DNA from: Gambelia wislizenii
Taxonomy: Eukaryota; Chordata; Lepidosauria; Squamata; Crotaphytidae
DNA: 64,000 bases
Assembly: GCA_030847615.1 (NCBI GenBank)
Contig: JAUMIR010000001.1
Span: forward strand, 259,841,187 to 259,905,186
Direction of reading: 5' to 3'
Shown piece after piece: positions 36,470 through 46,056 of the stretch. Numbering within the stretch: the stretch's first letter is position 1; each line of letters starts with the position of its first letter. Made by a program: the position numbers and the translations under genes. A model generated the notes under the pieces. The model saw only the letters and a program-made list of their open reading frames with translations, had not been told where the DNA came from and did not search any database.

Positions 36470-36660
36470 AATTATCAAAGACACTCTTCTCCTGTCCAGT
36501 TTTCAGTGTAGGTCATCCACTAAGGCAACCAAAACTGTCTTCCTCTCATAACCAGACCTGAAACCAGATTGAAAATAATCTAGAACATCCATTTCATTCA
36601 GGAACCCCTGGAGCTGGGAGGCCATCACACATTTTAGTACCTTGCCTAAAAACATTATAG
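36470..36660 (-). mobile_element. L2 LINE reverse transcriptase fragment
   Basis: Minus-strand translation contains LGKVLKCVMASQLQGFL and DVLDYFQSGFRSGYERKTVL, the Q-S-G-F-R block of L2-type reverse transcriptase. Both sides are truncated. Confidence 0.75.
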
Positions 36661-37099
36661 AAATAGAAACTGTTTGGGAATTTTGTAATACCTAAAGGGA
36701 CTCATGTGCCCAAGTCTAGATAATCAATTTACTGTTCCAGCCCACTCAGACTTTCACCAGAGAGAAATCTAGCTCATCCTGTTCATTGCATCACACATAC
36801 CCTTTGTTTTTTGGCTGTTCCCACCACCACCTCATCCATTTGTACATCTAGAGCATATTGCTGCGCTACTGAGGCATCTGTGCCTGTAAAAGCTGACTGC
36901 CTGGCAGGGGGTGGGGTGGGGGAATCAAACTAGAGATTTTTTTTCTCACCACTAAATTGAGATGCTGTGAAAAGCTATAGTGGGTTTCTGACTGTCATAT
37001 AACATTTAGTTAACTGTTATGCAACATTAAATTAACAGGACCCAATCAATAAAAGAAAATAGTTGGCAACCTAGCATAAAACATACCCGCAACTGCAGC

Positions 37100-37895
37100 A
37101 TGATTCTAAGGCATGGTGATCTTATATAAAGGGTGCATTGTTATAAAAGAAAAGAGAGGGAAAAATGAAGAAGGGGTAGAAAAGAGAGAAGGAAATGGAG
37201 AGAATAAGGGAGTACAAAATATTTTTTTTTTCTGAGCAAGGAAGCAGATTAAAACAAAATATTTAAAAGCAGACTATGGCAATAAAGTTTCAACATAACA
37301 ACTCGAGTAGTAACATCAATTTTAGAAGTACAGGCAATGGAGACATAGTAAGTTGGGATAATGAGTTTTAATTTAAAAATGTTAAAGTGTACATAGACAG
37401 GGGCAATGCAGGGGAAAATCTATGGATACAGCAAAAGTAAACAGATAGCAACATGTGATAAGATGTGACAGAAATGGGATAGTAAGGCAGAGCAAGTTTC
37501 AGAAAGGAAGTCAACTTTGGGGAAGGGTATTTTAGAAGATGAGAAGAGACTAGAAGTTCGGTGGTGGGTTTTTTTTTCTTTTTCTTTTTTATCTCTTCTC
37601 TTTGGTGATACAGTAGTGTCAGACAAGGGACAGAATATATATAAGTAATACAGCATAAGCTGATATGGATATGAATAAATACCTACATATGTAATTATAT
37701 ACATATTAATAAAAATAAGGTCAGTTCCATAAAATTAAGAGTTAGGGGGCGGAAGAGCTTGTAGAATGAAATGTATGATATAATGAAGTGTTTGAATTGG
37801 TCTTTATTCTGATTTCTGGTATATTGTATGTTCTTTGTCGTCAAGTCAATATATTGTATAATAAAAATATTTATTAAAAAAATAAATAAAGGGTG
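37100..37895 (+). mobile_element. Possible L1 3' UTR fragment
   Basis: Purine-rich, C-poor sequence ends in AATAAAAATATTTATTAAAA, like the AT-rich LINE-1 tails in the introns. No coding part is seen. Confidence 0.35.
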
Positions 37896-38099
37896 CATTG
37901 TTCTATCTGTTATCTACAAAATGGACTGAACTGAGATACTGGATTATTTAGCTAATGCAACACCATATATCCCTTGGCTATTTAGGTGAGCTGCACCTTT
38001 CCGCTATACATACTTACTTAAAAGTTAGGCTTATTTTTATCTCAAGGTTCTTATTCATAGGGTCCCCATTAACTGAAATGATTTTGACTGCAGATAATA

Positions 38100-38328
38100 C
38101 AGAGGGCCTTTGGTATCTGCTTGGGTTTGGCAATTCTATGACCCACCGTGGATACCAAAATCTGTGTATGCTTAAGTCCCATTATATACATACAGTAGTA
38201 TAGTAAAATGGCATCCTTTATATACAATGGCAAAATCAAGATTTGCTTTTCGAATTTTAAAAAATATTTTCGAACTGTGGTTGGTTGAATCTGTGGATGC
38301 AGAATCTGTGAATATGGAGGGCCAACTG
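38100..38328. mobile_element. Tigger/MER2-like short element, TA-flanked
   Basis: Left end CAGAGGGCCTTTGGTATCTG, right end TATGGAGGGCCAACTG, with TA at both ends. The interior has GTGGATACCAAAATCTGTG. Confidence 0.82.
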
Positions 38329-38441
38329 TAATAACAACAAGACTTATGAAACCAATTTGAATCTACTTCCAAACGTCCATTGGACTGCAATCACAACTGA
38401 TAAATATTTGCAGTAGTAAACAAGAGGACTGTTTGCTTATA

Positions 38442-38673
38442 CAGTTGTCCCTTCATATTTGCTGGGGTTTGGTTCCAAGACTGCCCCCGTGGATACCAAA
38501 ATCCATGAATACTAAAGTCCCATTAAATGCAATGGCATAACAAAGTGGTGTCCCTTATATAAGATGGCAAAATCAAGGTTTGCTTTTTGGATTATTATTT
38601 TTGAAAGAATATTTTCAAGCCGTGAATACTTAAATCCGTGGATACCAAATCCGTGGATACAGAGGGACAACTG
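38442..38673. mobile_element. Tigger-like short element, TA-flanked
   Basis: Left end CAGTTGTCCCTTCATATTTG and right end ACAGAGGGACAACTG with flanking TA. It is close to the copies at 14867 and 30910. Confidence 0.88.
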
Positions 38674-38796
38674 TATTTTCACTCCTTCTGACACAGAAAT
38701 TCTAAAAACTGTAATGACTGAGTCTGAATAAAGTCAGTCAACAGAAGCCAGCTAGACCTAGTGCAACATTTTCTATGTAGGCCTAATCCATTTTAT

Positions 38797-39135
38797 GGAG
38801 ATTTTCAGACGGGAGAAATAATCCCCACAGAGATCAGGAGAGAAATGGAGCTGTTCCATTGCCAGCGCTCCGTTTCGCACACTCCTGTCCTTCTCCTGAC
38901 CTCCATTTGTTCTCCCTCCATCTTGCTTGCATTTTCCTTCTGCTATTTTTCGCTATTTTTTACTAATGAAGAACTTTCGTTAGTAAAAAATAGCAGAAGG
39001 AAAATGAAAGCAGGATGGAGGGAGAACAAATGGAGATCGGGAGAAGGACAGGCATGTGCGAAATGGAGCGCTGGCAGCGGAACAGCCCCGTTTCTCTCCC
39101 AATCTCCGCAGGGGTTATTTTCCTGTCTGAAAATC
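38797..39135. mobile_element. Long near-perfect foldback element
   Basis: Two arms of about 160 bp are reverse complements around a short spacer near 38975. The outer ends are GATTTTCAGACGGGAGAAAT and GTCTGAAAATC; the inner ends are GCTATTTTTTACTAA and TTAGTAAAAAATAGC. No protein is encoded. The open frames here are mirror images of each other. Confidence 0.85.
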
Positions 39136-41127
39136 TTCTGTGTTTGAGGATGTGAACGATCATTCCTGGTTGTATTCAAGGAAGGATTACTCATATACTG
39201 AAAAAGTGATAGAGGTACTCTTTCTTTCAGAGCTTTTTAGTCAAACTATCATTAAGCAGATACAGCCTGCATTGCTCTGTTTCCCAAGGCAGGCAAAGTG
39301 TAACTCTTCAGATATTGTTGGACCGCAACTCCCAGCATTCCTCATTATTGCCTATGCTAGTTGATGGGAGTTACAGCATCTATGTAGCCACAGGTTGTCC
39401 ACTCCTGCTTTCTTCAGTCAAGGAGGGCATAGCCTCAGAAGCAAAGTCTTGCAGATGCCAGATTTCTCCTTTTGCCACCCATTTTCTCCCTCTCCCCTCT
39501 TCCAATCCATTCACCATGCTGCTGGCAGGTAGAAAAGAGTTGAAAAAGTAATTTGTTAACGTTATTGTTCCAAAGCTCAAACATTTAAGTATGGTTACAC
39601 TTGATCAAAGTATTATAGTTCCAATTCTTTAAAAGTACATCTTTAATTTCTTAGTAATGTTGCCATGCCCTACTACCCCTCCCTGCGAGGTTCCTTAACT
39701 GGAAATATTGGGCACTTTTTGGTGTCACATTGACTGTAAGTTTATGCAGACTGGAGGGCAGTCAAAGGTCATGATGACCTGAGATATGTGTACAAATTAT
39801 AAGGGGGGGGGAGATCAGTCCGGATTCAGTGGAAAGCCCCTAGAGTTAATGGGTTATGCTAACAGCCCAGTCATTAAGGGGTATACGCTAATCCTTTCTG
39901 CTACCTCTGGGCGTCTCAAACTATAATTCAGGCATGGTAAAAAAATGACCTCTCCTCAGTCCATATCCTAAGAAAATCTCTCCTCACACCCCCTCTTGTC
40001 TAACTTTACAAGGCTGTTGCAAAGCCATCGATGTGTTAGCATTCCAGGAACTAAAGCAATCAGTTGTGTTTTGGTTCCCTTTGTCTCTCCTGTGGAAGAG
40101 CTATCTAGAAATTGTTACAGCCAGCCTCCAAGGCATGAAATGGATTATAAATATTACAGCCACAACTGTAGCAAAGTATGACACAGATGGACCCCATCAT
40201 TATCTTCTTTGCTGTGCTACCCTCAAATGCCTGTCTGAGCCTCCTCACTGTGCAGACCTCTTTCTCTGAGATTGGTAATTGCCACCCTTACACCCCTGAC
40301 TTCTCTTTATCCAACCCTTCCTGCTTTCTCTTCCAATAGCCTTGTATGGTTTGTAAGAGGGTATATTCTTGTGTGTTAGCATATATTATTCCAATAAAAT
40401 ACTTTATTTTACTTCAGCTGGACCCTCCTCTACAGTTAGTACTGGTCTGCACTAGTTAGTACTGATAGGTGGAAAGATCCCTGAAGTTACCCTCCTCTCG
40501 CAGGCCTCCTGTTTGAGCTAATAATTCCCCCAAATAGTGTTATGGGTGGGACACTAATGCACCCCCCCACCTCTTAGGGTATCAGTAATCAATAGATCTA
40601 GGTAGTTAGTTTAGTTACTTTCATCATTCTGAATGCTACAAGCTGCTGGCCTTGGTACAAAACACATTCTCTTCATCCCTCAACACAACAAAAGGCACAG
40701 TACAAACTGGCACTTGAAATGTGTGGTGTTTCTCTTAACCCTCTTAATGAGGCTGCACTCCTGTGACTATCACAGTAACTAAACATATTACACTGCAAAT
40801 GGAGTCAAGGTATATCTTGTTAAGTTGCTGGCCTGAAGTCGTAAAGCAGTGTCATTATACCTCTTTTTTTGGGTGGGGGTGATTACAAATAATGTGTGAG
40901 TGAAGCAGTTACTTTCAGGTTCTGGAGAAAGATTGTACTTGCCAAGGTATGAACCAATCACTTGCAGAGGACTGTTGAAATTAGGTCAACGGCTGCCATT
41001 TGCCCAGGCCTGCTCTCCTCGCATGAGCAAGAGGGTACCTATAGAAGCCCCCCCTTTGTGGAATAGAGTTATTGTATTTGGGGTGGAACTGAGGTATCTG
41101 CACCACCTTCAGCAAATAACTTATTTC
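39136..41127. other. Intergenic, nothing recognised
   Basis: Only short open frames without domain similarity; no repeat ends that I could pair. Confidence 0.4.
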
Positions 41128-43340
41128 ATAGAATCATAGAATTGTAGAGTTGGAAGAGACCACAAGGGCCATCCAGTCCAATTCCCTGCCACGCAGGAAA
41201 TCTTGATCAAAGCATCCCCGATAGATGGCAATCCAGCCTCTGTTTAAAGACCTCCAAGGAAGGAGACCCCACCACGCTCCGAGGGAGTGCGTTCCACTGC
41301 CGAACAGCTCTTACTGTCAAAAAGTTCCTCCTAGTGTTGAGGTGGAATCTCTGTTCCCGGAGCTTGCATCCATTGCTCCGTGTTCCAGTCTCTGGAGCAG
41401 CAGAAAACAAGCCTGCTCCATCCTCAGTGTGACACCCCTTCAAATACTTAAACAGGGCTATCATATCGCTTCTTAACTGTATTTTTTCCAGGCTAAACAT
41501 ACCCAGCTCCCTAAGTCTCTCCTCATAAGGCATCGTTTCCAGACCTTTCACCATTTTAGTTGCCCTTCTCTGGACACGCTCCAATCTGTCAATATCCTTT
41601 TTGAATTGTGGTGCCAGAACTGGACACAGTATTCTAAGCGAGGCCTGACCAAGGCAGAAAGAGTGGCACTATTACTTCCCTTGATGTAGATACTATACTT
41701 CTATTGATACAGCCCAAAATCGCATTGGCCTTTTTAGCTGCCGCATCACACTGTTGACTCATGTTCAACTTGTGGTCTACTAGGACTCCTAGATCCCTTT
41801 CGCAACATAGTCTCGTTCAGCCACATCTCTCCCATCCTATATCTATGCATTTCATTTTTCCGCCCTAAATGCAGTACTTTACATTTCTCTGTGTTGAATT
41901 TCATTTTGTTAGCTTTGGCCCAGCTCTCCAGTCTATCCAGGTCATTCTGAATTTTGATCCTGTCCTCTAGGGTATTAGCTACTCCTCCTAATTTGGTGTC
42001 ATCTGCAAATTTGATAAGTATGCCCCTAATTTCCTCATCCAAGTCATTGATAAAGATGTTGAATAGCACTGGGCCCAGGACAGAACCCTGTGGCACCCCA
42101 CTGGTCACATCTTTCCAAGAGGAAGAGGAGCCACTGCTGAGCACCCTTTGGGTTCGGCCGGTCAACCAATTACAAATCCATTGAAAAGTTAACTTGTCTA
42201 GCCCACATTTTACAAGCTTGTTTGCAAGAATGTCATGGGGAACCTTGTCAAAGGCCTTACTGAAATCAAGGTATGCGATGTCCACAGCTTTCCCTTCATC
42301 TACCAAGCTGGTAACTTTATCAAAAAAAGAGATCAGATTAGTCTGGCATGACTTGTTTCTCTGAAACCCATGTTGACTTTTTGTGATTATGGCATTGACT
42401 TCTAAATGTTCACAGACTCTCTATTTAATGATCTGCTCTAGAATCTTCCCTGGTATTGATGTCAGACTAACTGGACGATAATTGTTGGGATCCTCTTTTT
42501 TCCCCTTTTTGAAGATGGGGACAATGTTTGCCCTCCTCCAGTCTGCTGGGACTTCTCCTGTTCTCCAGGAATTCTCAACGATTATTGCCAATGGCTCTGA
42601 GATCACATTTGCCAGTTCTTTTAATACTCTTGAATGTAGTTCATCTGGTCCTGGAGATTTAAATTCATTTAGATTAAGAAGGTATTCCTGTACAACCTCT
42701 TTGCTTATTCTGAGCTGGATTTCCCCTATTGTGTCCTCTGTTCCATTCTCCTCAGGTTGGTCCCCCTTTTCCTTTTCTGAAAACACTGAGGCAAAGAAGG
42801 TGTTGAGTAATTCTGCCTTCTCTCTGTCCCCAGTTAGCATTTTGCCATCTTCTCCACGTAGTGGCCCTATCATTTCCTTCTTCCTCCTTTTGCTGCGGAC
42901 ATACCCCAAAAAACCCTTTTTATTGTTCTTAACCTCCCTAGCAAGCCTGAGCTCATTCTGCGCTTTAGCTTTTCTGACTTTACTCCTACACGTGTTCACT
43001 ATCTGTTTGAATTCTTTGGTGAGTTCCCCCTTTTTTCATTTCCTATACATGTTCCGTTTAAAACTTAGCTCCGTTGAAAGTTCTTTAGTCATCCATGCTG
43101 GTTTCTTGAGACACCTCCCATTTTTCTTCCTCAATGGTACTGTTTGAAATTGTGCCTTCAGTATCTCCCTTCTGAGAAAGTCCCATCCGTCTTGAGGTCT
43201 CTTCTCTTTTAGTATTCCTGACCATGGGATCACCCCCAGTATTTCCCTGAGTTTATTGAAATCAGCTCTCCTAAAGTCAAGATTGCGTGTCTGACTATGT
43301 CTGGCTTCTCCTTTCCATTATATAACAAACTCCTTTCCAT
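41128..43340 (-). mobile_element. CR1 LINE, 5'-truncated, with reverse transcriptase nearly in frame
   Basis: From right to left: a pre-RT linker (43233-43036), RT N-terminal part (42999-42421, with YRPVSLTSIPGKILEQII), RT core (42306-41746, with DFSKAFDKVPHD, GVPQGSVLGPVLFN and the FADD catalytic motif), post-RT domain (41584-41207), UTR, and ATTCTATGATTCTATGA tail. Damage is light: one stop at 42421-42423 between two same-frame halves and a 1-bp loss near 41620. The endonuclease is missing. It is the least decayed LINE in the window. Confidence 0.95.
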
Positions 43341-43654
43341 TGTATAACAAACACCTCCCATTTTTCTTGCACATTAGATAGAAACTTATGGAAGCTGTAT
43401 AGGACGTTCTTTATTTCCTTTTTAAAAAATTGTTACTAAGGTTCTGTCTATACCATCAAAATAATACAAACAAGATGCAAAAGATTGGCAATCCGTTCAA
43501 AGGAGGGCAGCCAAATCCACCACAAAGTCTGTGTGCGACACATCTGCAGCTTCATACAGATTTTCTGAAAAGCTCCGTACAACTTCTGAATCTGCGATCA
43601 TTTGAACACTCATGTTCACACAGATATGAACAGGCAGTGCAATCTGCTTAGCGC

Positions 43655-44735
43655 GATGAGCACAGGGGGTGGGGCTAGCAAAGAGGGAAAGTGGCTGCGG
43701 CCGCCATGTTGGATTTTCGGCTAAACAAGGCCCCGGTAAATCGATCAAATTGCAATTTTTACTCTTGTGCGCACCCTGGGAAACTTTATTTTTTAATTGG
43801 TGGCAGCAGATTTAAAATCGCAAGTAAATCACTTGCGGCAGCCAGCTAGTTAGGGGGTCATGAGGAGTTTAGGGGGGCTCTTTTGGCTGTGTAGCCAGGT
43901 CGCATTGCTGCGAATGCCTGCCTTTCTGAACGTGTTCATATTTCCCCTCCCCCCTGTACAGACAAGACCATGGTCTCCATTCTCCCATTGAAAAAGTCCA
44001 TGAGTGGAAGCTTTTCTACTACATATAATCCTGACATTCAGATTGCGCTGAAAGTTTTTATTTTATTTTAAGAGGAAGTCCATACAGAGCTGGAAATACA
44101 TTTGTGCACATCAGTATCCTAGCAATTTTAATTTACCTGCCCATCACCAGAAAATACTTGAATTATAAAGAAGAAAACCCCCATAATTCTTATTAAAGCT
44201 TAGAAAAATTGGTTTACAGACACAACCGATCTGGGATTGCAACAGATATATATTGTGGGATTGTTTTTATTTTCCGTGTGCAGTAACTTGCAGAAGGCGC
44301 TGAAACAGAGGCGGGAGTCCTACAGTAATGGATTACATGTATGTGTTCATTTGTTTCCATTCAGTGTCCAACAACAAGGACTGGGTGTTCCTTTGGACAC
44401 AGAATTCTTATCTAGGTCTCCTCTACATGAGGCAATAAAATGTGGATTGATGAGCACTAACGCCAAGCATGGGAAGCCATACATGTTTGTTGTTCAAATG
44501 GGCATGCCTGTGATGTTTTTATTATCACCAGTTGCTGCCAACGAACAGGTTTTTTTTAAGTCCAACAGCAAATCCAAGGTGCAGAAGTGCGATCTTCCAC
44601 TTAAATAAACAAAAAAAGAGAAAGAAGACTTTTTCGTCACCTTAGCACATGATCACTACAGCTAAAATCCAACATGGCGGTTCGGGGCGCTTGCTTTGCC
44701 AGCAAGTTCCTCCCCCTGCACACATCAAACCTATC
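43655..44735. mobile_element. Probable non-autonomous DNA element with inner inverted arms
   Basis: CCGCCATGTTGGATTTT at about 43702-43718 recurs inverted at about 44665-44685. The neighbouring GCACAGGGGGTGGGGCTAGC / inverted GCAGGGGGAGGAACTTGC extends the arms to about 70 bp. The true outer ends and target duplication were not found. An open frame at 44237-44608 (123 codons) has no recognisable domain and is not called a gene. Confidence 0.5.
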
Positions 44736-45099
44736 AGCTTTCTACTTCTGCTCTTATCGGGAATGCACAGCAAAGTGAATCCGTTGTCCCAATAAGTGGG
44801 AATGCACATTTCCTTTGGAGTTAAAAAAAAATACAAGAAAAGCCTCAAAGACTTTTCTCATGGATTATTTGGAGTTTTTTGCCCCCTCCTTCCAAATATG
44901 GTGGATTGATGCGGGATCCCATTTAGACAAAATGAATTCTCCTTGAATTATGTGAGTAGTATTTTTGCCGTTTAGACAAACCCTTAAAAATCCCTTGAAA
45001 TTGGAGGTTAAAATGATATTTAGTTTGTAACTCTACATATGTTCTCTAGATGGCAGGAGAGAGCAAGGAGCATTGTAAGGAGAAGCTGCTTTTTAATAA
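44736..45099. other. Intergenic, nothing firm
   Basis: TTTTGCCGTTTAGACAAACC near 44965 resembles the CCGTGTAAACGACC end near 14425, so another decayed DNA element may lie here. Confidence 0.3.
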
Positions 45100-45333
45100 G
45101 CAATGCATATCTGTTTAGAGAGCCTGCATGAACTAAGATTCTGGTGACAAGGGTTCAAATCCCTGCGCAGCCATGGAAACCCACGGGGTGACCTTGGGCA
45201 ACTGCACTTTCTCAGCCTCAGAGGGAGGTAAAGGCAAACCCCCTCTGAACAAATCTTGCCAAGAAAATCCCATGATAGGTTCCCTTTACGGTCCTCATAA
45301 ATTGGAAATGACTTGAAGGCACACAACAACAAG
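45100..45333 (+). mobile_element. tRNA-derived SINE with RTE/Bov-B-like tail (Sauria-type)
   Basis: B-box-like AAGGGTTCAAATCCC; body ACGGGGTGACCTTGGGCAAC and CAAATCTTGCCAAGAAAATC; tail AAATGACTTGAAGGCACACA then ACAACAACA. Other copies: 50015-50128, 57009-57195, 57735-57940 and 60648-60858. Confidence 0.8.
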
Positions 45334-45953
45334 AAGATTAAAATGGGGAGGAGGTAGAAAGAATGTTTATAAAGTAATCTTTCAAACCCAGAAATAATAT
45401 TTTCTTAAAACACAAGTTGGTACTGTAACAGAAGACTGGTCCACATAGGCTACTGCCATGCTGCAGAATAATGCAGTTTTACATTGCTTTAACTGCCATG
45501 CCTCAACACCATGGACATGTGCATAATGTTAGTTTTGGATGTAAAGTTTTCTGAAATATGCTGAACTGCTCTTGTTTGTGGTGTAGGAACTGGTCCCTAT
45601 TCTTTCCTTGTTATTTTTGCCTATGGTACCAAATTTTCTGTTAAAGAAGCAATGCCCAGGAACACACTTAATTTGTTAATTCATTTATACCTGTACACAA
45701 TTTCACTCTCTATGCAGTATCATTTTCATGAAGCTTCCACAATTTATTCAATATAGGCTGGATCTTTTCCTGTCATTTTGTAAAAGGCAAAAGATATGAA
45801 GGCTATATCCTCAAAGTATTACTTTGATGAAGTGTAACATTTGATTTTAGAGCATTTCCTTTTAAAAACTGCAGATTTCTCACAGAACCTTTTACCCAAG
45901 GAAGGTGTGACTGTTTATTGCAAACAAAATGTAAGAATAACAGAGGTTACATA
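45334..45953. other. Intergenic, nothing recognised
   Basis: AT-rich single-copy-looking sequence without paired repeats or exons. Confidence 0.4.
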
Positions 45954-46056
45954 GGAGATTTTCACACTAAACTGTTATAGTGTTACTATTCCACTATATT
46001 TGCTATGGCTGCCTCCTGTGGAATCCTGGGATTTGCAGTTTAGGAAGGGGCATTTA

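Noticed and set aside
41128..43340. A functional reverse transcriptase gene
   Set aside because: It is a CR1 copy with a stop, a frameshift and no endonuclease.
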